Assembly: GCA_003864495.1 (NCBI GenBank)
Contig: ML133383.1
Coordinates: forward strand, 2,067,560-2,131,559
From: Nemopilema nomurai
Taxonomy: Eukaryota; Cnidaria; Scyphozoa; Rhizostomeae; Rhizostomatidae
Direction of reading: 5' to 3'
Length of the DNA stretch: 64,000 nt
Part shown: in pieces, positions 43,501-57,500 of the stretch
How positions within the stretch are numbered: position 1 is the stretch's first letter
Layout: each line of letters starts with the position of its first letter
The notes under the pieces: generated by a model
Seen by the model: only the letters and a program-made list of their open reading frames with translations
The model's database searches: none
What the model was told of the DNA's origin: nothing
Position numbers and translations under genes: made by a program

Positions 43501-46500
43501 GCAAGTTATTTTTTCAAATTAATTCGTTGCCATCGTTTCTGTGAAATGTTCGCTCCTTCCAAATTGCCACTTGTGCGTTGTTGTACGTGTAGTCTATTTT
43601 GGCATCGAATTGGGGTTCTTGTCTTGCCTAATCTTGGGAATAGTTTTAAGGGCGATTCTATTTATCTCAGAAGGTTAAAGCCCGCACAGGTTGTTATTGT
43701 TATTTTTCTTCGACAGGTAAAATCTTTTTAATCGTCAACTTCTGCATTAATTCATTGAAACATTAATACATTTGGATCAGTTTTTAAAAACAGAGACAGC
43801 AGTGGGTACATAAAGAAATAAACGGTTTTTAAATTCCAACAAGAAGAACCACACTCGAGAGGATAAGTTTTCATTACCTTTTCAGTACATAGATGATCAT
43901 TATAAATGCAGGAAGCTCCACAAAACTGCTGATGAAAATATTCAAATATCGGTTCCCGGTAAGAGACGATGCACTGAGTGATAATCCATAATATCCGACC
44001 GATGACGTCATCCTGGAAGATACGGAAACAATACAAACAATTTGGTCAAAATGGCTAGAAAAAACGGAAATTGTTTTTGCATACTTGAAGTACTTTTCGT
44101 CTGACACTCCTCAAGAGTTTGCAAACGTCGGAAAATAACCAAAAGCTGTATTTGTTCACAAAAAGTTGGTCAAAGGTGTCAATATAATGTTGATTTGCAG
44201 TTGTGAAAATAGTGGTTTCCTAAATGGTAACAGACGCAACACAGATCAAGTATAGCTTCTTCTGGCATTGATAGAGCCCTGATGACAATCCGCTACTGTG
44301 TCTGATATTTAAGATGCCAGATTATCAACTACCATAAGCATAACGCAAGCTGCTATGGCATCGTCTGACTGGCACTCCTTCTCACAGTTCAAAATATAAA
44401 TCATGTATATAAATCATGTATAGCCTAGGTCTGCATGAACAAATACGTAGTTCATTAAGTAAGTAATTTATACGTAGAGAATAAAGTTAGAATAAAATCT
44501 AGTTTGTAAACAAGTGCTTTGCGGTACAAAACTTCACAATGGCTAGAAAAAGCGGAACTAGTTTTTGCATACTTAAAGTAATTTTTCGTCCGACACTCCT
44601 CAGAGTATGCAAACGTCGGAAAATAACCAAAAGCTGACAGAATGAATTGCCAGTTGCGGATAACTAGTTTTCTAGCCATTGTTAAAATCTACTTTAGAAA
44701 GACTGACAAAAGAAGGATTTTGAAAGAAAAAATCAAATCTTTCTGGCAAAGCAGCGAATTTTATACATCCAAATCTCTTCCTAGGATATTTTGAAATATT
44801 CCGCTGTAGATTCTATTCAGATTTGATAAATGTCTTAGATCATCTTCTGCGTTGGTAATTGACCACAAAAAATAATTTGATTGTTATTTAAATTAAATCT
44901 GTATAAAAACACTAATTCCTTCAAAAACTGTCGGCAGATTTACATGACTTGGATAAGATTCTAGCCCTAGCTTGATAGGAGCAATTAATTGTTGGACAAA
45001 GGTCAGAAGGGTGTGGCATCACTTTAGTCAGTTAAACTACGATTTAAATATTTTGCTTTATTGAAAATACGTAACAAAAACAAAAAGCAGAATTTATTGC
45101 AGGAACAGGAACACTTTCTAAACTAAAAACAGACATTGCAATGATCTATCTTCCATCTGTTCACGATCTTCATCTAGTTTCAATCACACTTTATTACATT
45201 TCAAAAATGATTTACACTGTAAAACACTGTCGGTAATCCAACTATGTCAGAGTGATATCATTAAGAAAACTCACCAAATATAAAACATAATGAGTGCTCG
45301 TTTTCTTATCTTCGGTGTTCTAAAGAGATCCATGATGTTGTAATCTGTCGGTTTTCTTCCACAAACAGTGGTGATGACTTCAACATTGAGGTCTTCGGGA
45401 AGTTCCTTCTTGTTAAATCGCGCTATTTTTACAGCTGTACCAAGAGCTTCCTTGTGCCTGTTGTGAGTTATGTGCCAGCGAATGGACTCTGGGACAAACC
45501 TGTTAACACAAATTCGAGACAAAAATAGTACAAATTAGTGAGTGAAACGAACTTTCAAACTTAATATGACAGGTATTGCGCAAAATAGTGAACAAGATAC
45601 CAAAGGAATAGTATGCAAACGCAATAATATGATGATCGTAACTAAATATATGGCAACACTTACCATATGTAGATGACTGTGACAAGACTTGGTAGACACA
45701 GTGCCAGTTGAATGTCCCTCCATGACTTGATCATCCACGACAAAGACGCCATCCAAATGGTTCCAACGGCCCAGAAGACTTCAAAAAGCCCGGCGACTGT
45801 CGTTCGAAATTTGATCGGCGTCATCTCAACCATCAAAACGAATGAGGAGCTTTGCAGTCCCTGGAATTGACGGCATCAAATACTAAGTCAAGGAACTTAA
45901 ATTAACTGTGCTTTGCAGACGAACACAGTACGGAAGAACTATAAACATACACATGATTTCACCTAGAAACGTTAAGCTACTGTAGTAATATATTGTGTAG
46001 GCTACTGTAGAAATGATTCCTAAAACCTTTCAATATTGAGGTCGGGCAGACATTTTGGAATCTTTCACAATAGCTAGAAATAGCAGAACCAGCTCAAAGA
46101 CTTTAAGTATGCAAAGTTTGCAGTCGTTAAGTATGCAAAAACTGGTTCCGCTACTTCTAGCTTTTATGAAGTTTTGTACCGCAAAGCATTTTTTCATTTT
46201 GGCAAATCTAAGAGACGTTTCAGCAGCTCCCTCGCAGCAACAGGTCTTCAGCAGCAATGCAGATAAATTGATGACCGAATGATTCTCTATAGCACACCAG
46301 AGCATGTGACTGGTCACTGGCCTAGTGGGAGGGTTGCCTTAGTTACAGTAGGGATACATTACAAGGACACAAGGGTTAATCTGCAGGTGATTGTTTGGAG
46401 TTGCACTTACTTGCATCAAAAAGCCGATCACGAAGCGCAGAGTGACGAAAGCAGCATAGTTGGGTATGAAGGCGACAGCCACACCCACCAGTATGTGAGC

Positions 46501-47845
46501 GTACATGGTAAACAGAAGGACCCTTCGCCGACCGAATCGGTCAGAGATCATACCAAATATGACGCCTCCAATCATGACGCCAGCAAAGTAGATTGTCACC
46601 GCCAGACTTCCCAGGTATTTTCTGTCACAAACGAGTGTCCACTAGCAAAAGACAGATAAATAACAGGTGGTAAAAAGCAACTACAAGATATGGGTGATGT
46701 CAGGAAGAATCAAAATAAAGCGATTGGCTCCGTCGCTGGTCCTTAAGAGGACATAGACAAAATTATCTGTCTCAGTTGCATGCTTGATTGATATCAATAA
46801 CAACGTGTACTTAATTGTACATGAATCTCACACATCGTTAATACAATTCGTCAAAGCCCATATACACCAGAAGAAAGAATTATTGATATCCACATAATAT
46901 AATGCATTTGAAAATAACATCAACTTGTGACTTTTAAACATGCCTCTTATCCAAAAAAATAGATACCCAGGACCCAGAAAGGCTTAATATTGTAAAGGCT
47001 TCACCCACCCACCCTCTTAACTGCAAATGATACCAATGGGTACAATATAGAAACAATAAAACCAGTTGGCTTTGATTCTCTATATAAGCAGAGCACTTAA
47101 CAAACCTTTACAACTACCCTGGTATCATAAAGCAAGGCATCAACTCACATCAAGATCAGTCTTACGTCACTATTTAGAAAACTGAAAGAGAAGCATGAAG
47201 AGAACTACCTCTGATACAATCGATGACTCCCCAGGCTGTGTTTGAAATGTCCATCCATCAGGGCAGCCAATGGTCCGTCCTAAAGTCGCATTCAACCCTT
47301 CGAATATTCTACACGAGTCCAACGTACTCAAAGTTTTCCCATTCTTAACTGCAAAAGGCGTCGTCGTTGTATCTTTTTTGAACCCAGCTGGCAATTTACA
47401 GCTAATGAGAAAGAGTTTACCTCGGTCAAATATAAGCGAAATTGCACGTCAGCAGGCTCTTGGAAAGTGAAATAATAGGTTAGAAATGAGAACATGAGCA
47501 TGGGTGGGTGTTTTCAATATAGGGTGTTTTCTTGAAGATTTCTCGTTCGAATCAAAAGTAGAGAGTCATTTCTAGTGGTCGTCAGGGACAGGTCCATAAA
47601 TTACGAGTCTCTGTGTATAATAATAAACAGCACTGCTTTCTTGTATGCGATTAGAAGGACGTTAAGCTGATTTATTAAAAGAAAATATACGGTGCATCTT
47701 ACCTGTGCGGGGGTGCAGCACCAAAAACACTCATGATTAAATGGTTCATTGAAACTGTCGAGTTACACAGCCATAACAGCAAGAAAAGGATTGACTGGAA
47801 CTTTCCCGGGTCACCAAGAAGTGTTATCAATTCTGAGACTTCCAT
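40535..47845 (-). CDS. SLC22-family organic ion transporter
   Basis: Major-facilitator transporter of the SLC22 (organic cation, anion, carnitine) family at the plasma membrane. Ten in-phase exons: 47845-47703, 47401-47209, 46641-46411, 45860-45664, 45499-45275, 44012-43878, 43067-42991, 42704-42584, 42102-42030 and 40744-40535, giving 534 aa, the usual length. The first helix is followed by a Cys-bearing extracellular loop containing an NAT glycosylation sequon. Family signatures are VSEWTLVCD before helix 2, the MFS loop GMISDRFGRRR (142-152), FVPESIRWH (256-264), GYYGLSLSAS in the helix 7 region, and TSELFPTIIRN (432-442). The C-terminal tail after LLLPETRG is acidic and hydrophilic. I cannot assign OCT, OCTN or OAT subtype from sequence alone. 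Introns hold three copies of MITE family A. Confidence 0.92.
41590..41885. mobile_element. Possible MITE in SLC22 intron 9
   Basis: A GC-richer block contains repeated GGAACCG and CGGTTC words in both orientations, with GGCATTTACACGGGAA near the left and TTGTGTGAACGGGAATCC near the right as rough inverted ends. No target duplication was found. The short minus-strand ORF in it is not a gene. Confidence 0.4.
44025..44165. mobile_element. MITE family A copy
   Basis: It holds GGCTAGAAAAAACGGAA, TTTTGCATACTTGAAGTAC, TTCGTCTGACACTCCTC and TTTGCAAACGTCGGAAAATA, shared in order with the copy at 44.51-44.69 kb. It begins a few tens of bases from an SLC22 exon. Confidence 0.72.
44510..44695. mobile_element. 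MITE family A, full-length copy
   Basis: The ends are inverted: AACTTCACAATGGCTAGAAA on the left and TTTTCTAGCCATTGTTAAA on the right. The middle carries TGCATACTTAAAGTA and CTCAGAGTATGCAAACGTCG. There is no coding capacity. It lies in the SLC22 intron between exons 5 and 6, about 350 bp from another copy. Confidence 0.8.
46066..46190. mobile_element. MITE family A, short palindromic copy
   Basis: Its ends are TTCACAATAGCTAGAAATAG on the left and CTACTTCTAGCTTTTATGAA on the right, enclosing two TTAAGTATGCAAA words. The near-palindromic form would fold into a hairpin. It lies in SLC22 intron 3. Confidence 0.78.
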
Positions 47846-50800
47846 CTTCACTTCTAAGAGTAATAACAAATAGAGAATTAGGAATTATCTACTTGCCAAG
47901 TATTTCAAGACTATGATGGGAAAAAACAAAAGGCTAATGCGTATGGAACGGGATTGAGATTTGATACTTTTCAATAGTCCTGCGATCATGCGTTCTCTCG
48001 TTGCTTCATACTGTTAATAAAGACCAGTAGATTGTTGATCGAAGGCTGCAAGGCTTCCGCGATAAGATCGAGATTTTTCGAAATAAAACGCTCATGCATT
48101 TATAACAAGCTCTGTAAATACTCTAATTGCCAGAAAAATAGAAACTGCAAAAAACAGAAGCACGGAGGTGCGAAAAAGCGAAAACAATAATCACGGTGTT
48201 TTTGAAGAAGCGCAGAGCAGATGTCGAATTGACGAGGCAATTACGGAAGCAGAATCGAAAAATATTCTGAATAATCAAATAATGCAGTCTGTAATAGCTA
48301 GCCTAATTTAGCAGTAAGTACGCGGTTTTATTCTCAGAACCTTGAAGTGTTTAAATTCACAAAACGGTTGTTAAAATATAGTGGAAGATAAATATCTCAA
48401 TCACTTATTCTCAGTTTTCGACAAATTTCTCAGGGTGGTAATTTATGACCAGTTACGGATCGAAAATATCTCATAAAATTGAAAACTGTAATTCAGGGGT
48501 CGATCAAATGCATCGCTGAAAAGAAGAAAATCACAAACAAAGCTGTGTTTACATAGAGAAATTGCAGCTTCTACTAGCGTGCTACCACTTCTATGACGTC
48601 AGAGCGCGTAGAACAACCCCTATTCGTTTCATCACACATCGCCTTCGACTATTCATTCATTCCAGACTTTGACTGCGTTCCAAAGTCCCAACTTTATCCC
48701 GGTGTCATTCATTAACGCGAAGAAAAAACATGCTTTATATTTATCACTGGATTACTCAAAGCTATAAAAATTTCATATCCACGCCTCCATCTTCTCAGTA
48801 CGAGATCAATACGAAATTACCTGCACAACCAAACAGACTTTACTTGCTCTTATACTCTCGACGTTAAACCGAACAATTAAAGTGCATGATTTTGCAAGGG
48901 GAATCGATAAATCCAACTACAATTATTGATAACGGTAATAAAGTATGATTAGATAAAACCATTATTACAAGTTTGATATTTGTAAAGATTGGTATACTAA
49001 TTACATTATTAATCATTATATCCCTTTCTTGATCATTATCTGAAAAAAAACTTTTAAGACGTAATTAATCCAATATTCTACTTTTTTTAATTGTAGTTCT
49101 TCATTGTTAATAATTAAGGATTAATTTAAATTTTTCATAATCAATGCAAATATATTAGCGGGAAAACCTAGGACAAATATTTAAAAAACACCTCTATTAC
49201 TGAAAAACACTGGTAGTACAGTTGTAAACATCGGTTTTCCGCTGTGCATAACATAACCACAATAATTCTTGAAAAGAGCATGCTAGACATTTATTCAGAA
49301 AGGCATCTACAATCTAAGCGTCAGAAAGACAGCTAAAAACAACGATTGAATATGCTGTTGTTTGATCCGACACAGAAACTGCCTAAAAAATATGCGATAA
49401 AAAATCAAACTTGAGCATCAAGCTTTCTAATGTTGATGATTTGGTGCATTTCCTTTGCCAAATGCAAAGCGATATCTCTAGTTTACTTACCGGCCAATTA
49501 GTTCCAACGCCTTTGGCAGTATAAGCTTCTGCTTCCTATAAAACTTGGCAAACTAGAATAAAATCTCTGTGAGCTTTTCACGACGAATTCTATAAACATT
49601 GAGAAGATGGCTCGTAGCATGATTTCCGATGATTTCCCGAAGGCTTCCTTCTGCTCTATTTATTCTACAGCAAAGGCGAGACATCTGGCGTTCTTATGAA
49701 ATGAGTGGATTGCATTGGCTAGAAAATCCTGACGTATGTAAACAAAGAAAATCTTTGTTTGAAATCATGCTCGTATCGCTTCATTCATTCATTTTGATTA
49801 TTGAAGAGCGTCTTACACATATCTTTAAGAATCGATTTAATAATGAATGGGTTGAAATTTCAGTAATTTCGTCTCTGAGATTATGCCATGTTTTCTAATC
49901 ACCGTTGGGGGTTTAGTTTTAAAATTTAATTATTTTCTCTTAGAGCCTATAGGAATCGAAGGCTTAGAATCACGGTTGAAAAGATCTTTGAATGGAGCTA
50001 TAGTTGACGAGAAAGGCCTGAAGTGCATACGAAGGGCTAATACTGCATTGATATATCTTGGCGATCGCCAAGTCTCTGTTTTCGGCAATGATTGTCAAAG
50101 AAACGTCAAGCGTATCTCACTACATCACTACACTGCAGGAGTATTTTTAGTCAACAGATGAAATTGAAGCCTCAGAAATTTGCTCCATCTACTTGAGCGG
50201 ACGCGATAAAGTTTATTCAAATCTACAAATGGATTTCACTATTTTAAAAAAACTGGGTCACACAACTGGTATTCGAATGCTGACCTAGTAATAATGACGC
50301 ATCTTGTTCGATTCGCCTAATAAATAACGAGAAACGTGGTCGTACCAGTCAGAGAATACATTTTAAATTTCTGCATTGACGTCAATTGCCTCAAATTCCC
50401 TCTTCACTTAATAAATATGAGTTCACGATTCTAAGAAATTTCGTTTTTTCGGAGGGAAAAGATCAAACCAAAGAAAACAGGCTTCATATTAGAATAAAGA
50501 ATAATACAGAGAAAATAAAACCATTACTTGGTATAGAAAAATACATACTTTGTAATTACTATTTGATACTAGCAGATAAAGTCCTGTGTTTTTGGTTGAA
50601 TTCATAGAACTAGATTTATACAGAGACTATACTTACATAGGTCAAACAGGATACAAAACAGCAAATTGGCTATTTCATATAATAATTGTCCAGATTGTCC
50701 AAATGTCTGGTGGCATTATTGCAAATCTCATCAAATAGCAATTAATTTTACCATTTATCTCTCGAAAATCGAAACAAATATTTGCTGAAGCTAATTTGAA

Positions 50801-53800
50801 AAATACAGCCTTCAATTTGCATCTCATGTCATACATATCAAATCTGAAATTGAAATTGCAAATTGCTGATATTTCTGAAGCTTTTCATTGAAAAGCAGCT
50901 AGTCATAAAACCAAATGGGATCTTTTGGGTTGTTTGGGCTACAAAACATTCTCTCGACGTTAATCAAATTGAACTGTACAGCGAAAATGAGTCAATTACA
51001 CAGAATTAACTGCTCCAGTGAAACCAACATTGAAAAGTATTAAAGAAAATAGCTGTTTTGCCCCGACTGATACAAAAAGCGTTCAAGGAGTCTTGGAAAC
51101 AAAGCAGAAGATTCATGTAAACATTATCTAACCAATTATATGTTGATGATCTCTTTGCAGGTGTCAAAACAAACTTGTGTCTGCTGGCGGCAAACTACTG
51201 AAGTACTAATTATAGTTTTCTCGACGTGAGCTCTCTCGGGGCCGTTTGCATGCATTTAGCTTTGTAAAATCACCACTTTAAGGCTGTACTTTTATTTGGA
51301 ACAAGGTACCGACTGATGGGGAAAATGAACAAATTTGACATCCAGTAGAACAATGCATTGTCACGCTACTTTGTTAAGCATTCCCAAAGAGCATGTTTCA
51401 GCCAGAAAACTCCTCAATTGCTCACAATTAAAAGCTATGAATGTACAAATGAATTATTGTGCACCTCTTCTGTACCAAAATTAAACGATTAAAGTAACTT
51501 GGAATGGTGATTGAAATGGTGAGTGTACAATACACCGATGAAATGATCAATGCTATAATACCGGTATCAACAATACCAATTATAGTATTATCTATGATAA
51601 TAAGAAGAATATCCTTGGGCTGGTTCGAGGTATAGAAACAGTGCTTTACATTTGATTGAAAACTTCTCATGCGGTACAGAACAATGGCGCGTGTGTAGAA
51701 CAATCACTCTTTTCAAAGTCTTAACATGACGCCATTACAACATATCAAGGATACATCTAGAACATAAACACCCGACATAAGGCTATTTAACAGACCCTAT
51801 TTTATCTCAGAACTGGTTTCGTATTAGTTATTTTTACATAGATGATCTTTTGAAGACCTTCCGCCATTGTTAATCCTGGGGCACCTTTGCACTCTAGGTT
51901 GCCAGGCAGCGTGGATCATCCAAGTCACGACATGCACGCTTCTTTAAATAGGAAACCTGTCCTACTAGCCTAGTGCTATATAAACAACTTCTGTTGCGTA
52001 CAGTTGTTTTCTCGTCGTTGTTTACGGAGGCTGTTTGTAAAGTGGCTCGAGTGTTGACTACAGATAACATTCTTTGCAAGAACTTTATTCTATGTACAAT
52101 CGCTGCCAAAAGTCTTGGAACATATGCTCTAATTCACGCATCGCACAAGGTGCCAAATCCTTTCACGCCGAAAACCATGTTGTTTATCGTAAAAGTGAAT
52201 AATCTTAAAAACAAAAGTTAAGAATTCTCGTATACATATGGCCTTCACCTGACGATGCAGCATTGTTTAAGGGGGTAAGGGGGTTGCAGCTACCAACGAG
52301 AGACGGAAATAAAACGGGGGTCGCAAAATCAAAATAATATCACAATGTTCCAACTACTTTTGACAGACATTGCAGGCTGACAAAGCCATCCACCTGTTTT
52401 TTGACAAAGCCATCCATTGGTGCAAGTTCGCATGGTTGCATAAAAACTTATATTATTGTTAATTAACAAATGATTAGGGAATTTCCATTAAAAGATCCCA
52501 GAAAAAGCAAGAACCTGAGTAAATTTGCTTGTTAATACTTTGGTTGTTACATTAATCGTTATAGTGATTATCAAAATGCTTATGATTATCAATAAACTAC
52601 TAATCCACCAATCGAAATTGAATTTATATTGATAGCATTCACGAAACCCTAATAATTACAGAAATTGCTTGCTAGCCAAATTGGTATTCAGTATTTGCTT
52701 CTATTCACTGAAATCCAAGCTTCCAATATCCCGCTTGCATTAAGTAAACCCTGTTTCAATCAGATATTCATGTATGAATAACATTAATGGGTATTGCAAC
52801 TATCAACTGGACGAGGGAAACGACGCTGATTTGCTATAAGATAGCGAACAATTCTGAATTTCGAATAATCTTTTGGAAAATAGAATGTGGATGTTTGAAA
52901 GGTTTTGAAACATATTTCAGTTTTTGAATAAAAACCATCTCTTGTGTGTCAATATTTGAGATAGGTGGAGCGAATTGTTGACGAAGCCTGTGTGTCATTT
53001 TCGCTTGTTCAATGAAGAAGGATTTGTGACGGAAATCGTTCGAATAAGCATAGAATTCTGGCAATATAAACTTCTTGTCTATATGCTGTCTATTCAAATA
53101 GTAAATCCTATTCTCTAGAAGTACATAGGTTACTAAATCAGTACGCGTATGCTAATATTTCAAATGCATAACGATCGAGTTGCAAGGTCTTGTTTGCCTG
53201 TCTTCAAATATTTACCACCATACAAACAGAATGCATTTTTCAGGCAGCTTGAGAAAACAGCAAAACATTCAATACATTGAATCAGAGACAAAAGCATTAG
53301 AGCGGTTCAAAACGCTGTCACTTAAAACTGAGTTTGTCGTGGCTAGAATCAATGCGAGGCATGTTTATATTGGAAGCTACAGACCTGAAAAACATTTTCT
53401 GACAAATCACCTGTGTTTTCAAGAGTCACAGTTTGTCTCTTTGTGTATACAGACTTTATGAAGATTAACGTCGTACAACTATGTGGCTTTCTGCGTCAGA
53501 AACTAACGGGGCTTTCTTTGCAAAAAAGCAAGAACGGGCACGTGTTTCAATAATAAAGAGACTCACAATTCAAATTGCCTCCTCTCACCATGTAGGCCAC
53601 CTACATTTTCTCAGTATGTAGACGTCTAAAGGATTCGTGCTTATACTATTCCATTTCTGCAAGCTAGCTATCTCAAGCCACCTTTCGCAGTCTATGCCTG
53701 CTAAAATGCGGTGACAATCGACGTAAAATGAGCAGTAATCCAGTTAACGGGTAGACCTCAGTAAATTAATTTGATTCAGCTTGTTATGATGGTCCAAAGG

Positions 53801-54477
53801 TTCAGAAAGGAAATGTCTCTATGCGGGTAAAGCACTATACGTCATTGGACAAGAGACTTCAACATATCTTTTCTATTGGATAATCGCATGAAATACCACA
53901 GCTAAAAGTAATCGGTGCTTGTAAAGCCTCTTTGCCCTAAGCAAAAAATACAATTAACTTCATAATAGGTGAGTTAGGGCTCTTCAGGTCAAAATGCTGT
54001 TCAAGTAAAGCTTATAGATGGTTTTTAAAGAAAGTATGTGTAGGGATACACACAAATAGAAACAGGAATTAATGATTCGCGGAAAGGTGGAAATTAAATG
54101 GCAGATTGCTAAATGATAAATATAAAATAAAAGAATATAAAAGCAAGCAATGTATTGACGTATCATTCGACCTGCCAGCATAAAGTTCAAAGATGTGACT
54201 ATTGTACATCATTATTATTTATTGAATCGTTTCAGAAGAAAAATACTTCAATTCACTGATATAAAGTAAAATGGTATCAAATTGACAAGCTGACGCTGAT
54301 ACTGATGTGGAATATATATACTAAAATTCCCTTGGATCATTCTTCAGAAGGTTTGATACCATTTTATTACTTGCCTGCTCTGACGCCATTAAAAAAATTC
54401 CTGTATCACTTTCTTGACAACTTTTTGAAGCTTAATACCTAGCACTAACTTTCACTAATCTTACGTTTAATACAATA

Positions 54478-54535
54478 AACTGGTTCCGCCATTTCTAGTC
54501 TAGCTATTGTGAAGTTTTGTTCCACAATGCACTTG
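54478..54535. mobile_element. MITE family A terminal fragment
   Basis: AACTGGTTCCGCCATTTCTA and TAGCTATTGTGAAGTTTTGT match the right terminus of the copy at 46.1 kb. Only one end is present. Confidence 0.68.
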
Positions 54536-57500
54536 TTCACTAATAGTACTAATTTCAACACATTTTCTACATCCTTTGTTCATATGTACATTATAAGCAA
54601 TTAAAGAATTGTTTTACTTTTGAAACCTACCCGTAAAGGTCAGTAGCTTTTACAAAGGTAAACCAACAGACTGCAAACGGGTCTCAAGTACTCCTTCTGG
54701 TTACGCTTGGACTACCTCTGGTTAACCAAACGGAATACTGGCTGACGTCACGATCCCAGCAAGGTTGTACCCATACGTAACGGAACACGTTGTCATACCT
54801 AATCTTCTGCAAATGTCCGTTTTACTAATTTTATTAACACGATTGGGATTGATTGAGCTTATTATAATGATCACTGACCGCCGTGTCATTAGCAAATCCA
54901 CGATTTTTCGGTCATTCTCTTTACTTGCCATTGTGTAAACATCTTTATCGGCTTCCAAAAAGGTACAACTGAATGAAGATTGGCTTTTATTTGAGTTAGG
55001 GATTGGTGCGTTTTGAATAGGGTGTAGTCATCGATAGATTTAGGATGTCGTGATATTTCAAGTTACTAGGTCAGTAATGGTCTTAAGAGAATGTTTCACC
55101 TGGTACTTGAAAACACAACCATCATCGAATAACGAAGGCACCGCTAGGGAAAGGTGCATTTAAAAAAAACTACTGGGGTTTAGTCCAACAATTATGTACT
55201 CTATTAGGTTTAGTCAGAATACTAAGATGACGTCACAGTGTCACAGATGACCTCAAATACACATATGTCATATACTGTCTTCGTTTCTCTTTCTCTTTCG
55301 GGGGATCCCTTTAATAGAGGCACAATGTCCTCTCTCTTTAAAGCATAATTTCAAGTTCCTCTTACCTTCATAGATAAGTTCGCGCCAAATTGTTTAGGGT
55401 AGGCGACTGTTCTTAAATTGCAGATGTCCTTCTGTACTGTTGAATTATTCATAAAATTATGGCATATTTTTTTCCTCCTTTGTGCAGGTTGTCGTTCGTC
55501 AGACGAAAAATTCAAAAGGAATAGTTTCTGCTTACTTAAAATCTTATAAGCAATTATGGCGGCGAATGATAACCAGCAATATGATGGGTATGGAGGTCGT
55601 CTTTTTAACTTCTCGTACGGATGTTGCATTCCAAGCATTCAAAACACAACAAATCAATTGACGTTTTCGCTTCATAATTGCTTTTACAGGATGGAAGTTT
55701 TGTTTGAAATTGCTTCCTTCGCTTTCCATGAATCGATTTGACTTTAAATGCAAGTCGTATGCCTACTGAAAAGCTCATCAAACAATAGACACCTTAGAGA
55801 AGAGGCTAAATAGAGAAATGGTTAAATAGAAGAGATGCGGATTATGGTTGGTGATTGATGCGAAGGCGTGAAAAGCAGAAATGCATTTCCTAGTCTGGCT
55901 GATATCTGTTTCACTTCAAAAACCTACTACTTTGAGCCAAGCTAGTGAACAATAAAACATGCACAGTAGCTTGTTTTTGATATAAAAGGCAACAAATGAT
56001 AAGTTACCCCTGGAAAGGGTTATAGCTTTCAAGTTGTCATTTGTGTACCTAAAGAGTATTGAAATAGCCTTATTGAAAAGCTGCATGAATTAGGATTTAC
56101 TTGACAGGAGTTATTAGTTAAATTGGCTTAATAAAACCTCTATAATAGCTTGTCAAATGAACCAAAGGAACAACAACAGGCCCAAACTAATTCTCAGGCC
56201 TGTGTACTCTCTCTTTCAAATCATCTTCCTCCAATTGTTTCCTTTTGGGAAAGTCACTCAGACATGTCTATCTCATGGCAAGGAATCTCTCTTTCTAAAC
56301 TATCTTGTAGTCAATTTAAATGAAAATCCAACATATAAATCAAGGGGATGGCAATTATTGCAATGAAACTAAACTTGCCGTCTTTCTTGAACTTTTTAAT
56401 TCCAGTGTCACTTATCACCATCACAATTAGCATCAAATAGGGCATCAAAATTAGAACTGAATTCACCCTTTAATGTACCCAAGCTTGCAAAGTGAAAAAT
56501 ATTGCTGTGCAGTACTTGTTGATGCAAGAAATGGAAAACTTTTGGGGCATGTGTTTCCATCCCTTAGGGGTTTAATAGTGGAATCCTGCAGCTATCAATC
56601 AAAATTTCAAAACATTGATTTTCACAAAAAATTATGAGTCAAGCTATGAGTGAATGAGTGGAAATAATACTATTTGAGAAAAATCTCAAAGCAACAAAAA
56701 TCAATAAACGAGCTGTGATACTAATTTGTGAATACATACAATAATTTCTTTCAGACAAAGTTAATGAAAAAACAAAATAAAAAAGACTCAATTACATTTG
56801 ATTGTATACAAAAAAATGCTGCTGTGATACTTTGATCGCTAGAATAGTTTGCTGTATAACAACATAATATGTCATATTTTTTACTTACAATAAAAGGATG
56901 AAATGATAAAGAAGATACCTGCATATCAATAAAACTTTTACTTTGGATGATTAATGGTCTGTATACCAATAATTTAGCTGGAGATTTATTAAATTTGTTA
57001 CTTTTTTACAAAAAATGCCTGCTGAAATCCATTGTTTAGTTGGTGAGCACAGGAGAAAATCATTCATAGAATCAAATGCACCCAAGTTGTTACACTCATT
57101 TCTTAGTGGCTATGTTACTTTCTGCTAAAATGCAAGTTAAGTTCGGATGCAAATAATCAATAACAGGAAATCAGAAGAGAGCCAGCCACATTCTAAAAAA
57201 TTGCAACTTGTATTTAAACAGCCAGCTTCAGGTTCCACAATGTTTACATATTTTACCATTAAATAGCAACAAAGCAATTTAAAATTGGAGTTTTCAAAAT
57301 TGGGTATCTCAACATTGCTAGAAAACTTGCTATTTTGCTAATAACGCGACAAATAACATAGCTATGTTACTTCTTTAGGTATGCTCGTAACATTCAACCC
57401 CACTCTCCTGTTCCAAAAACACTGTTCATAGAAAAAATGGACAAAATTATGAAGAAAAATGTTTGACGTGAACATTTGGAAAATGTTATTCAGTGTAGGA

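Noticed and set aside
51894..52221. Overlapping ORFs on both strands
   Set aside because: Both are open for about 70-80 codons with no motif; one must be a shadow, and neither can be supported.
54722..54958. Minus-strand 78-aa ORF as a gene start
   Set aside because: The short MASKENDRK segment looks like a first exon, but no following exon or family could be found.
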